A DNA stretch of 64,000 nt from Anaeramoeba flamelloides (lineage: Eukaryota > Metamonada > Anaeramoebidae), in contig JANTQA010000075.1 of NCBI GenBank assembly GCA_027625915.1, positions 1,240,001 through 1,304,000 of the forward strand, written 5' to 3'. The notes beneath the pieces are model-generated. The model was given only the letters and a program-made list of their open reading frames with translations, was not told the origin of the DNA and did no database searches. The position numbers were made by a program, and so were the translations under genes. Below are positions 8,799 to 20,737 of this stretch, piece after piece (the first letter of the stretch is position 1; each line of letters opens with the position of its first letter).

Positions 8799-11700
8799 TA
8801 ATAAAGACTCTGTATTTCTGAAATTTAAATTTTTATCAATGAAAAATTTAAACAATTATTTGGTCAAGATCTTGATGAAAATTGTGCGCATGATTTTTTT
8901 TTAGAGTTTAGTTATTTGACCTATTAGTCAAGACAGCAGTACTTGGTTCAGATTCAAATTATCTTTTTCAATTAGATCTTGAATTAAAAAATTGTATCAA
9001 AAAATATTCACTGGTTATCTTTCGTTTATTTTTTCTTTTCAACTATGCAAAGCGGGTTCGGTTCGTTTTGCCGATTTTGAATTCTACAATTTCCGCAAAA
9101 TTAAATACTTGAAATAATTTGTTAAAACTAACGAAACGTACGATTAATAAATAGTGAAGTCTAGAATACATGCAAGGATAGTTGTTTTTTAGATTTCAAT
9201 TTGAAAATGGAAATCAAAATACGAAAAAATTTATCAATAAAAAAAAAATTAAGATTGTTTATTGATCTTAACTGTAATATTTGATACAATTACTTCTTCT
9301 TTACCTTGTTTTTAATATTTGTTCTGAATTGAATGGAAATACTTTTTTATTTAAACTTTTTTATGCAACGAATTACATTTTATTACTAAAGAATTACAGT
9401 ATTAAACTAAATTCCTATTTTGATTTAGCTCTTCCTTTTTTCATCAAATTTATCTCATTCTTGGTTGGTTTCGTTAAAGAAAATATCAGATTTTTTTAAA
9501 TTCTCAAATGAAAGATGAAAATTATCTTTAAATTTTTTATATTTTTTCTTTTTCGTTAATGATATAGTCTATTCCCAAAGGAATCGGTTGCAAAAAAAGA
9601 CATTGTGAAATTTCACTTTTTCAAGATTTTGACATAATTCTATTTTAAAAAAAAATTTTTATTCGATCTAATCAACAAAAAAATAATTTTATAAGCAAGT
9701 AAAATTTACCATTTTGAAAAATTTTAAATGTGTAAACATGAATTAAAAATAATTTTTTCAGTGTCAAAGGATTTTGAATAATTTTAAACCAAAATATCAT
9801 TCGCTGACTCTATTTGTAAAAAAAACATCAGTAAACCAGAATTGTATTATTAAATTTTCAATTTTTGAAAAGTTATTTTTGTGATTAAATTATAGGTTTT
9901 TATTAGATTGGGCTTAGGATGAAGAAATGTCTTTTGTGAATACTTGAAATTAATCAAAAAATAAACGCAAAAAACAATATGAAAAGATGTGAATTTAAAA
10001 CAAATCTTTTCTTTTTAAATACCAAACAAGAAACATGAATAATCATCGGATAAATTTATTAATATCAAAAATGAAGAAAAAAAAAATTGATAAAAGCCTA
10101 TTTTCGAAAATTTACGTTCGTTATCTTCTTAATTTGGTTGAAACCAAACAAGTTAAGCCTTTGGATTTCTCGCCCCATTACTATTAATTATTATTTTAAT
10201 AAAAATTGATTTTACCAATTTCCTTTTAAAAATTCGTTTTTCCAAGAGTTTTATCAAACTAAGCAAAATAAAACAATATAACGACCTAGATTAAAGTAAA
10301 AACATTGAATTATTGAAAATATATAAAAGACTACAAAAATTACAAACCTAATCAAAGAAAAATTGATAAAAAAAATCGAAAGTATGATTTAGTATTATTT
10401 CTCATTCCCAATGAAATAGAAAATAAATGATTACCAATCCAAATAAATATATCTAATAAATCTTTATTGTTGGGAAAGAAGAATTTAAAAAATAACCTAT
10501 TTTCTTGAATCCAAAAACTTGAATTAGATGAAATAAACGTAAATGGGGAATTTACATTCATTTTGGGAATTCTTTAGAAATCAAGTAATTTGTTTCACAA
10601 AAATTATACCAAAAAAATATTTTCCCAGAAGAATTAAACATAAAACCAAATAAAGAAGTAGTTATTGTGTGAAATATTACAGGTATGATCATGAAATAAA
10701 TGGATTTTTTTATTTTTTCTTTATCAATTTTTTCGTTTTTTTGATTAACATTTTTTTAATTGGTATGAAAATCAATTATAATATGATATCCGATACTCTT
10801 GTATTTACTAAAATATGATTGTATTTGGTTAAGAAATGATTTGGAGTTTTCAGTTTCTCTTAAATTGTGACACTCAAAATTTGAAAAATGGATCTACTTT
10901 CAGAACAAAAAAAAGTTACACCTACTCTCAATTTACAAAAAATTCAATTTTTCATATATTGGTAACTTCTGCTTTCAATAATTTTATTAAAAATGAAAAA
11001 ATCAAAAATTTGGCTACAAAAAAATTATCAAAAAAAAAAAAAAACAGAATTGGAGTTTATCAAGGAGATACTCTTTCCTTCTCCTCTAATGATTGGTTTT
11101 ATCAATCATTTCTTAATTGAAAAAAAAAAAAAAAAAAAGTTTAGTTTAAAATGTTTAAAAATTTGTTAAGGATTTGATTTTAATAATGGAAGTATCAATA
11201 TCAGAAATTGATATAAACTTTAATAATAATTTATAAAATTATCTAAGAATTAGGAATGAATTCAAATATTGATACAACTTTAAAATCAAATTAATTATCT
11301 AAAATAAAATATTTAAGAATTTGAATGAAACTGTGAAATATTTAGAAAAAAAAAATCAAAAAAGTAAAAGATAATTTTAAAAAAAATAAAAAATAATTTT
11401 TATCCAACAAAAATTCTCGAATGGGGTTAAAAATTAAAAATGATTAAAATGATCTGTCTTAGTCAATTATTTTATTGATTAGTATTTTTTTTAATCTAAT
11501 CAATAAAGATTTTGAAGTTATTGATGTTAGAATAAATAAAAAAAATTACAAAATTTTTAATAATTAATCCACATTCTCCAAGAATATTTTTTTTAAAACG
11601 AAAACAAAAAGAGACCAAGTCGGAATTTAAATTCATAAAAGAATAGATAAAACCAATAAAAAAAATTGGAAATTCTTGGTTTTGAATACATATCATAAAA

Positions 11701-13300
11701 TTCTGATCTCAAAAAAAAAAAAAATAATTATTTGGCAAATAGATAAATTATAATCATTAATTGATATGAATCTTAACCAATTTGGAGTAAATTTAATAAT
11801 CAATAGTTCTAGGAGGAAAGATCAAAAATATTTAAAATATATATTGGATAATAAAAAAATAAATAAATAATAAAAAATATATAAAACGGGTTGATCCAAT
11901 TTTCCAATGAAAACTAAATAAGATCCCACATTTCCTAAATAAATATTTTCATATTAATAAAAAGAAATAAATAAAAATAAAATCTTTCAATTTATGCAAA
12001 AATATTTCAAACTTTGAAATTCGATGAAAGTTATACATCATTTTTTTATGATACTGTTCATTCTGTTAAGAAAATCAATTACTCTGGTTAAAGATATAAT
12101 TCAAATTAAAAAAAATAATAAAAAAACATCTTAGGTATAAACTAGAATAATGAATCATTATTTATTTTGTAATTAGTTAATGATAAAGAAAATTATTAAT
12201 TTTTATTTAAATTTCTTAACAATAATTTATCAATTAGTAGAAGTGCCTGTGAAGTGTAGTATATTTTATAGTTTTTTTTCGAATATTAAGAATCAAGAAA
12301 AATAAAAGATTTGTTCAATTCTTTTAAATTTTGGATACACCAAATTGAAGTGCTTAAGTGTTTTTTTATCTTTTTTTTTTGATTTTTAAAACCTATTGAT
12401 TTTCTAACTAAAACAAAAATTAAAGTAAAACTTAAATCCCTTTTTCAGAATTTAAGAAATTAATAAAAAATTTCAGAAAAATCGAACAAAAAATGCCGTA
12501 AAGTGTCGTAGAGTGCTGTATAATGCATAGAGTTTTTACAATTTTAGAAATAAAAAGAAATTTTTTGAAATTATCTTATTATTTATAATGTTAAAAATGA
12601 AAAAAAAATGCTTTAACTTTTCCAGAATTCAAAAGAATGGGTTAAATCTACGATTTTTCTCTATTCTTCTAAATTTGGGAAAAGATAGACACTCTTAGAT
12701 ACTCGACAGTACTATATGACACATCAACAATAATTCCCCAATTTCTGAATTTTTATTTCGAAATTTTAATAAAGAATTATAATTTTCTTTATCATTCGGC
12801 AATGGCGGAATAAAAAATGAATATCTACTCTGAATAATATCAAAGATATTTTTAATTAGTTGTTTATCTTTTTTTGTTGATCCAAATTAATTCTTTTAGC
12901 CAAAATTTCAGATTATATATCTATAAAGGACAGTGCTATAATACTTTTTGAATTGTTTATTTTTTTACAAAAATCTTTATTTTGTAAAAAAAAAAATTGT
13001 ATTTCTTATAAGAATAGATATTTGTAGAATAAATTAATTCCCCTAAAACTGGTATTTTAAGATTTCAAAAAAAAAACAAAATTTTCTTTCAAATTATTAT
13101 TTGGTAAAAATTATTTAATTTAAAAAAATAAACTGATAAAAATATTTAAAAAAATAATAAAAAAACAATAATCAAAAAGTAAATAGGTGTTATTTAAAAA
13201 GACTAAAACGAAAGAAAAAAACTTTTAATTCATAAAAAACAATTGAAAATAATAATAATAATAAATATATGAAAATAAATTTGATTCAAAAGAATTCAAA
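8799..13300. other. Non-coding spacer between duplicated genes
   Basis: About 4.5 kb lies between the duplicated blocks. I see only short open frames (for example 10352-10561 minus and 10836-11120 plus) with no recognisable domain. Repeat modules occur at about 12490-12530 (GTGTCGTAGAGTGC) and 12690-12830. Many A and T runs are present and no RNA gene was recognised. Confidence 0.6.
12490..12830. repeat. Dispersed repeat modules (TCGTAGAGTG and TTTTAATAAAGAAT)
   Basis: The block GTGTCGTAGAGTGC at about 12500 and its inverted form near 12690-12715 precede a stretch at 12738-12800 reading TTCTGAATTTTTATTT, then AATTTTAATAAAGAATTATA. The same order recurs at 21850-21950. Reduced forms of the second module are at 17215-17280 and, inverted, at 50860-50930. 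Confidence 0.55.
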
Positions 13301-13708
13301 TTATACAGTCTTTCCAAGGCTACCGTGAATTTTTATATGAATCAAAATTTGATGCTGATATAGATTTTTAAAAAGTTGGATATGAGGATAAGAAAGCTCA
13401 TATTGAAAAAAAAAATTCCTAAATGAGCTGATATTCAAGAATTTTTTCTGATACAAGAAAAATTTATTTTCAGATCCCTAAATTGCTTCAAACCTGGAAA
13501 ATCTGTTGAGATTCCACTTAAAAGTTTCTCTTGAAATACCGAAAATATTTTTGATCTTACCACAAGAAAATTTTTCAAATAAGCTGATTTAGGAATTTTT
13601 TTTTTCAATATGAGCTTTCTTATCCTCATATCCAACTTTTTAAAAATCTATATCAGCATCAAAATTTGATTCATATAAAAATTCACGGTAGCCTTGGAAC
13701 AGCTGTAT
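13301..13708. mobile_element. Fold-back element with ~130-bp near-perfect arms
   Basis: The left arm (13301-13432) reads TTATACAG, then CCAAGGCTACCGTGAATTTT and onward. It is the near-perfect reverse complement of the right arm (about 13576-13708, ending CTGTATAA). The middle is about 140 bp and shows weaker symmetry. There is no coding capacity beyond a shadow frame. Long arms with matching ends fit a non-autonomous fold-back/MITE insertion. It sits about 45 bp from the left boundary of the second duplicated block, and no equivalent is present beside the first block. Confidence 0.85.
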
Positions 13709-13752
13709 AATTATAATAATATAATATTTTTTTTATTTTTTATAAATATATA

Positions 13753-15885
13753 TACACTAAAATTTTGAAATATTAGAATTCAATAATTTCATTCATAATG
13801 TCAAAATAAAACTCTGAAGAGGATAATTTGGTGCATGTTTTTTTCACAACTTTTGAAATGGATTTGGGTGCGCAGATCGAGATGGCTATTTTATTTAAAT
13901 CCATGTCCTCAGCTTCCATTTTGAAATCCTTGATTAGTTGTTTAAAATCTGGTCTTCCAGTATTTATTTCAACATTTTGGATTTGTTGGAAATCGTCTTT
14001 TTGTCTTGTCCAATAGAAATGAGAAGAAAATTTCTTGTTTTGGAAAATAATTTTTGATTCTTTATTCAATAACCCAACCAAAGAATCATTTCGTGATGCC
14101 CAAACCAAAATCACTTTTTTAATGGGTACTTTTCTTTTTTTTAATGATTCTTGAAAAAGTGTTGTGAAGTACCCAGAAATTGGACCGATCCCAGATCCAG
14201 CAGCTACCAAAACAAAATATGAGAATTGATCATGTTGTTGGTTATTTTTTCCTAATGGGCCTTCAATCAAGACTGTTTGATTTTTTAAATTTCCCTCAAC
14301 TGCTTGTTTCATTACCTTTGTCGTCCAATCTCCTCGAACAATAAAAGGAATGGTAAATATATTTGTTTGGTTAATTGACTGCTTATTTATAATTCTTTTT
14401 GTTGGGATGTTTGCTGAAGAAGAAAAAGAAGAAGAAGAAACTTCTGTTTCTATTTTTAAATTATTTTTGCTGCTACTATTAAGGTTATTTTCAATATCTT
14501 GATCTTTTTCTTTCTTGTTTTTTTCTTTTTCTATTTCCTCATCAGATCCAGAATCTTCAATTTCTTCGACTTTTCGGTGATCACTTTCTTGAGAAGAATT
14601 ACTTTCAACGTCCTGTTTTATGGAAAAAAACTTTGTGTCTGTTAAAGAATTATCCAAACAACTTGCAATTGAAAAGGGATGCCAATCAAAAATTGATATT
14701 TTGGGAAAGCAAATATTTACCCATTGGCAGGATCGGAAGGTAAAATTTTTTTTTTCAATTTTCAACAAGATTGCATTTGGATTTTGTTTGTCCCTTCCAA
14801 TCAATTTGTAACTTACAATTTTTGCTCTTTTCTTCCAAATACAAAGCATTCTATCAATGAGATCATAAATATAAGAAAATAACCCAATACCAGCAATCAC
14901 AATTAGCCTACCACCTTCGTGATGAAGAACTGTAAAGACTAAGTAAACAACAGCCAGAAATATGTGGAACCAATAAAAGATCTCATAATTTTTTCTTCTC
15001 AAGTACCTAATGGACATAATAGCAAGGACAATAATCACAGCGAATGCAAAAATACCTGTGTTGTCGATAAATTTGTAATCACTAATTTGGAAAGCAAAGA
15101 TTGCATGCAAAATGGAGGCTAAGATTAAAATTTTCCCATTTGACTTGTGAAACCTTAAAGATCGTTCAAAAGAACCACCAAATAGCCAGTTGACGAAACT
15201 GTGATGACAGCAAAAGAGAAATACAAATAAAGTTGACAATTGTGTTATACTCCCAGTTATAATAACCATAGATTTCTTTGAGGGGAAATTATCCCATCTT
15301 TTTGATGGGACTACCATTAGAAGAAAAAGAGCATATAAAAGAATTTGGAACAGGTGTAAAAACAAAATACTCAATTGGATTGGTTTGAGAAAGGCACGTT
15401 CTTTACGAAAAAATTTGTTTTGAAAGAGTTTGTTTTGAAGGTTTTTCATTTTTTTTGAATTAAAAAAAAATAAATTTATTTCACAAACATTTGACTCTTA
15501 AGTTGGAATTTTAATTCTATTTTTGTTTATTGGAATTGTCTAAAACGCTTTTATAATTTTGAAATAACAATTTTTCAATTTTTTTTTGCTTTGGAAATTA
15601 CTTTTGAAAAAAATGACAATTTTTTTTTCCATTCTTTATTCAGGTAAATTACATTTGTCATTTCTGTTTGCCTAAAATATAAAAAGGAAAAATATGAGTA
15701 AATCTCTCTCTATCAAGTAGAATAACCAACACAGTTCGATTTGAGGACAATCTCTTAAAGAATTTATTTTGGACTTTTTTGAGTCAAATTAAAAAAAATA
15801 TATCCGATTATTTTTCTTTTGTTTGAATTACATTCTATAAAACTGTAGAGAGCAAAAATTGTTTGAATTTCTCCTTTATCAGGCA
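13753..15885. repeat. Segmental duplication, right copy
   Basis: This is the direct repeat of 6681-8798, offset 7072 bp at the gene's 3' end, with a net 12-bp insertion inside the coding region. Flank similarity ends abruptly after ATCAGGCA at about 15885. Confidence 0.92.
13773..15449 (-). CDS. Ferric reductase/NADPH oxidase-like flavocytochrome, copy 2
   Basis: This 558-residue paralogue of the gene at 6701-8365 starts at the equivalent ATG (15449). All four haem-ligand His positions (101, 115, 162, 176), HPFSIAS, GPLG and the GSGIGP nucleotide loop are kept. Residue 241 or its equivalent in the flavin motif has changed: copy 1 reads SGQWVN and copy 2 reads SCQWVN, replacing a Gly that is usually conserved. 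This may weaken FAD binding or may be tolerated. The acidic linker differs by small in-frame indels. The last 130 or so residues are identical between copies, whereas the first 140 carry many substitutions, a mosaic typical of gene conversion or uneven selection. The role is as for copy 1, and different localisation or substrate is possible. Confidence 0.87.
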   Translation of the reverse strand: MKNLQNKLFQNKFFRKERAFLKPIQLSILFLHLFQILLYALFLLMVVPSKRWDNFPSKKSMVIITGSITQLSTLFVFLFCCHHSFVNWLFGGSFERSLRFHKSNGKILILASILHAIFAFQISDYKFIDNTGIFAFAVIIVLAIMSIRYLRRKNYEIFYWFHIFLAVVYLVFTVLHHEGGRLIVIAGIGLFSYIYDLIDRMLCIWKKRAKIVSYKLIGRDKQNPNAILLKIEKKNFTFRSCQWVNICFPKISIFDWHPFSIASCLDNSLTDTKFFSIKQDVESNSSQESDHRKVEEIEDSGSDEEIEKEKNKKEKDQDIENNLNSSSKNNLKIETEVSSSSFSSSANIPTKRIINKQSINQTNIFTIPFIVRGDWTTKVMKQAVEGNLKNQTVLIEGPLGKNNQQHDQFSYFVLVAAGSGIGPISGYFTTLFQESLKKRKVPIKKVILVWASRNDSLVGLLNKESKIIFQNKKFSSHFYWTRQKDDFQQIQNVEINTGRPDFKQLIKDFKMEAEDMDLNKIAISICAPKSISKVVKKTCTKLSSSEFYFDIMNEIIEF

Positions 15886-17189
15886 AAAGTGTAGTTGGTT
15901 TTTTTGCAATTTGATTTTTTTTTTTTTCTTGTTTTAAAAATTACATAGGCACAGAATTGGTAATAAGTTTAAAACACAAATATTTTTCTCTACCTATAAT
16001 CGAGACACCCTACATTCCTCCTTTTTTGATTATTTTTCAGTTATTGTGATTTTAAATTTGATAAAATTTGAGCTAATTTTTATCTTTTTTTCTTTCTTTA
16101 AATAATGATTTCTTTTTGGATTCTTTTATCACCTAATATATATCATAAAATCGTGTCAAGCAAACAAAAAGAGATCATATATTATTATAATTGAGTTCTT
16201 TGAAAATTCGTTTTGTACAAATAAAAAAGCAATAAGAATTTATAATTTTTTCCCTTTTTTAATCAAAATAACATTGGAAAAATCAATTTTTAAAGTTTTT
16301 TTGTCCTTACCAAGTACTTATGAAATTTTTTGAAAAAGGTTCAAATTAATATTATATTTTTAAAAGTTAACAAACAAAAACCAAGATTTGTTGTAGAGGT
16401 GGTCCTATTTTTTGATGAACTATGTTCGATTTCCTTTATCTAAAAATAATTTGTTTAAAAATGTTGTACTATTTGAAATAGGGTCTAATTAAAATTTGTT
16501 TCCTTCAGCTTCTTATATTTAAAACTTTAAAAAACTATCTTATTATTCAATCACAATTATTTTGGGACTTTTTTTTATCAATTACCCTCTTCTTGAGCTA
16601 AAATGTTTTCTAAAACGAGAATATTTCAAATTTTTAAAAATTCGATTACTCTAGAAATATTTTGTAGAGTCTAGCTCTTAAAAAGTTAACTCATTACTTA
16701 AAAAATCAAAGATATTGTGACAGAAATTTACAATTTAAAAAGTTAAAACATTATATTCTGTTTATTGTAAGTGAAGAGAAACCAGACTATTAAAAACTTG
16801 GAGTAAATTTAATAGATAATTCAAAACATTTTTACCACATCTCGAAATTCAAAAATGACTTTTGTGTTTGATTATTTAAATACCAAATTGACTTTTAAAA
16901 TATATTTTAAGAAATGAATTATATTTTGAAAATTTTGATCCATTTTTGAAATTTATTGAAAAAGTTTTAAATCCAACATCCTTTCTAAATAATTTTAAAA
17001 AAATATTTTCTTTAAAAGAAGGAAGAACTCTTATTATCTATAAAGGAAGTGTTCAAAATAATAAACAGTAAAAATAAAGCTACAAAGTTTTAGAATATCT
17101 GAGAAAAAAAATTCTACTTAATTTTAAAAAAATTACAATAATTATTTTAAACTTTAAAAAAAAAACATTTTTTATTTTTCTTTTTTTAT

Positions 17190-17345
17190 TATTATTTAAT
17201 GGAGGAGTTATTAGCCTCTCTTGTGTTCCCGAATTCCAAAATTTTTATTTAGGAATTTTATTAAAGACTCAAAAAAAAAGTTTTATATTCACTCGGGCTA
17301 ATAAACTTGATGAATCTTTGTTTGTAAATAAAACAGTTATTTATT
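17190..17345 (+). repeat. Dispersed repeat module, plus orientation
   Basis: The tract GGAGGAGTTATTAGCCTCTC, then TTTTTATTTAGGAATTTTA, then ACTCGGGCTAATAAAC matches the reverse complement of about 50825-50965. The match includes the shared TTTATTTAGGAATTTTATTA core and the following GGCTAATAAAC. Confidence 0.6.
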
Positions 17346-18119
17346 TAAAGAACAATTTAAAATAATTTTTTTTTTCTATGGAATAAAAAAATCTCAGAAC
17401 TATCAATTATACTATCAAATTAAAAAATATCTCCAAATTTGTGCTTTAAAATCTGTAAATTTGAACTTTTTAAATAAGGAATTACTTTTTAATTTGATTA
17501 TATATAATCATTTTTAACATAATTTTAGTATTTGGGTGAGAAATATTTCCAAGGATTACAAATAGGTAATAAATTTTAATATTATTACTCAAAATGTTCA
17601 AAATTTTCAAATAGATAAAAATAATTAAATGTTAATTAGATTATTATCGAAAAGTGAAGGTTTTTGACTTTAATCAGAAAATAAATTAGAAAAAAAAATA
17701 ATAAGTATTATACAGTTATTTAAAAAAAATGAGTATCTTGTTTATTTTATTTTGAGTATTTAAACTTTTTTAAATGGGTAAATTGGAATAAAATGTGAAG
17801 ACTTATAATAAAGGTTCATTTCTTCAAGTTCTATCTCTATACCACATTTAAAGCTTGGATTCTATCTTTATTTAAATAGAAAACTCTTAACCACATTTAA
17901 AGGTTGAGTGATCAATTGATTAAAATAGAAAACGGATGAAAAGTTTTAATTCTGATAAAATTTTCACTTTTTATTACATAACACTTTAAAAAAGTTTTAA
18001 TTTTGAAAATAGAAAACTTGTAAAAAGTTGTAAAAAGTTATCAAATTTCTGAAACCTTTTATATGTGCAATAAACAGAAATTAAACTCTATTTTCGTATT
18101 ATTATTATTAATTTCGAAA

Positions 18120-18530
18120 TATAAATTACACCAAATTATCCATAGACTCAAATTCCCTTTAAGGGGTAACCCTGGAATATAATAGATTTTATAATTATTA
18201 ATTAACAAAAATAATTTTAAGCTCTCACAATTTAAAATTAATTCATAGAGGTTTTTTTCATTGAATTTTTTTTGAAATATTAATATAACTTTTCCATAGA
18301 AAGGGTATACTCTGAAAATATAATAATATTTTTTATTATCTCATTTTGTTTGTATTTTAAACACAAAGGACAAAATTGATTGGATTTTTTTTTAATAACT
18401 TAGTAATATCTATTTAAGCAATTAGTAAATGCTATGAATTTTAGAATTGTTGAATTTGTCAGATAACTTTAACCTCTTTGAGGTATATTTAAATAATTTT
18501 GTTTTTTTATTATTGTGAAATATTTTTGGA
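18120..18530 (+). repeat. ~400-bp non-coding repeat, copy 1
   Basis: It shares an ordered series of blocks with 18655-19050: ATTCCCT, AATCATAGATTTTA-like, ATTATTAATTAA, ATTTTAAGCT, TTTAAAATTA, TTGAAATATTAAT, CCATA-GAAAGGG, AACA-AAAGGACAAAATT and GTAATATCTATTT. The copies are clearly diverged, so this is an old duplication or element. Confidence 0.6.
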
Positions 18531-18654
18531 CAGAATTAATAAATATTATCAAATATCTTATTTTAATAATCTAAGTTTCTTATTCATACTCATAATCATT
18601 TGTGAAAGAAAAAAATAACCTTTTTTTTTTATTATTATGCTTTTATTAAGGAAG

Positions 18655-19050
18655 AAGAGTAATTTACACTCTTGATGTACCCTTAAACTTATATTCCCTC
18701 AAAGGTAATTTTAAGGATAAAATCATAGATTTTACGATTATTAATTAATATTTATATAATTTTAAGCTATCAACACGGTTTAAAATTAGTTCATTAAAAA
18801 TTTAATTCTTTTCGTTTATTTTGAAATATTAATCTATGATTTCCATACGAAAGGGCAATCCCATAAAAATGATCAATGTTTTCTATAATTTTCTTTTGTT
18901 TATATTTTTAACATAAAGGACGAAATTTATTTGAATTTTTATTGATTATTGTGTAATATCTATTTCAGCAGTATAGTAAACGAACTAATTTTTGACTTGT
19001 TGAGCTTTAAGAATAACTTAAATATTTTTGGGATTTTATTATATTTAACT
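18655..19050 (+). repeat. ~400-bp non-coding repeat, copy 2
   Basis: This is a direct repeat of the block at 18120-18530, offset about 535 bp. Its first 100 bp (TTTACACTCTTGATGTAC ... ATTTTACGATT) also match 24250-24340. Confidence 0.6.
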
Positions 19051-19821
19051 ATTCTTGTACCCCCCCCCAACTGGTAGAAGTTCGCAACTCATTATAAATA
19101 AAAAGATAAATTTCAAAACAATATTTACTTTCACATTTCAATTTCAAGAAATTTAATAAATTATTCTTAATCAAAGAAAAGGTCAATTTTTTTAGATCTT
19201 CAAGGATTCAATACTTGATAGATTTATTGTATTTTTCAAATAAAAATGAATTTCTAATACTAATTGTTAAGAAAAACTATTAGAAATTATTCAAAGTGAG
19301 ATTTCTTCAAAAAAAAAAAAATGTTTTGCATATTTTTCTTTTTCGTTTTTCATTCAAAAAAACCCATCAAAATACAGGATCAAATCTTGTTTCTGAGAAT
19401 TTAATTATTTAATGTGAACTCTTTTAAAAAATAATTACTCATTTATCTAAAGTTGATAAAAGAGTTAGTTTAGCCAGTTTTAGGGAATCTATTTTTAAAT
19501 AAATACTCTATTACATTTGGGAAAAAAAATATATTCATTTTATAACCGCTATGAAACCATTGATAATTAATCGAAACCAAAGATCAATCATCCAAGAACC
19601 AAAATAACATTTACCTCACACCTAATATAAGTTAATATTTTTTCTGATTTTTGGATTGTAGACCTTAAAATGAGGATATTAGTTATTGAAAAAAAAATTG
19701 TATTTGAAAATCTAAATTTAAGAAGTGAAAGTGACAAAATAATATTTAGTTAGTACCTGGAAAAACACTCATTTTATTGAAACATGTTGCACTTCTCAAA
19801 GAAAACATTTATGTATCATCT

Positions 19822-20386
19822 GTTTAAGGTTTACAAATCCTGAAATTAAAAAAGATTATCTGGTGTAGGGTGCAGTGAATTGTTAATTTGGTATTTAGCT
19901 AATCGATCTTGTGCTTGGTATGAGTTTTTAATAGGTGGTTCAAAACGGCAATTTTGGACAATTCATTTTTTTTATTACCGAAATCCGTATTGAAGAGTCA
20001 AAGATTAAAAAATTGATTAGTGTTCAAGAATAACTTTTGAATTTTGGGTTGTTGAAAAGAATTTTGATTTACTTTTTTGTCAATTAACCAAATGAAAAAA
20101 GATAATTTTTTAAAAGCTCCCAATAAAATCAAACTTAAATAAAAATTTCAATCAACAACCTACAAACCACATTTTTTTATAACTTAAGTTCAAGCCAATT
20201 AATCTAAAATTCTTCAATTCGGATTTCGGAAAAAAAAAAGAAAAATTGACAAAAATTGCCATTTTGAACCACTATTAAAAGCTCATACCAAGCACAAGAT
20301 CGATCATTTAAATACCAAATTAACAAGTGGTAACAAACGAAACAAGATAATCTTTTTTGAAATTTCAGGATTTGTAAACCTTAAAA
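19822..20386. mobile_element. Large fold-back element, ~565 bp
   Basis: The left half (from TTTAAGGTTTACAAATCCTG at 19822) pairs with the reverse complement of the right half (ending CAGGATTTGTAAACCTTAAA near 20386). Matching blocks include GTTAATTTGGTATTTA, CGATCTTGTGCTTGGTATGA, TGGTTCAAAA, CCGAAATCCG and GGTTGTTGA. The arms are about 260-280 bp with some divergence and a very short loop near 20100. No open frame is present. It probably derives from an inverted-repeat transposable element. Confidence 0.8.
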
Positions 20387-20737
20387 ACTGAAATTTATTA
20401 AAAAATTATCAACGAAAATCTGGTATGAAAATGAACAAAATACTTTCTAGGGTGTTTATATTTTCTTTTAAAATTAAAAGTTGGTAATAAATTGAAAATA
20501 TATTAGTGATCACAAATACTCTCTAATAAATCTCACTAATTTGACAAATCTTTTACTTTTGCAAAGTTTTATCCCCATTAACAGTGTTGTAAAGGTTTTT
20601 GAAAAGTTTTTGAAAGATTGTTAAAAAAATTAAAGCTTTTGAAAGATCTAAAATACAACAACCTTTGTAAAAGTCAACTGATAAAAGTAGTGTAAAATTT
20701 CCAAAAATTTTTCATTTTTTAAACTTTATTATTTTTT

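Larger units (their letters stand above)
15886..20737. other. Non-coding repeat-bearing spacer
   Basis: No protein-coding signal is seen over about 4.8 kb. It contains a dispersed-repeat module at about 17190-17345, two direct copies of a ~400-bp repeat (18120-18530 and 18655-19050), a rare C9 run at 19060-19068 and a long fold-back at 19822-20386. Confidence 0.65.

Noticed and set aside
10836..11120. 94-residue plus-strand frame
   Set aside because: No recognisable motif, ends in a Lys run from poly-A, and has no splice-supported partner.
16000..16100. CRISPR-like or origin-like repeats in A/T-rich spacers
   Set aside because: No regularly spaced identical units; A/T runs alone explain the impression, and the host is eukaryotic.
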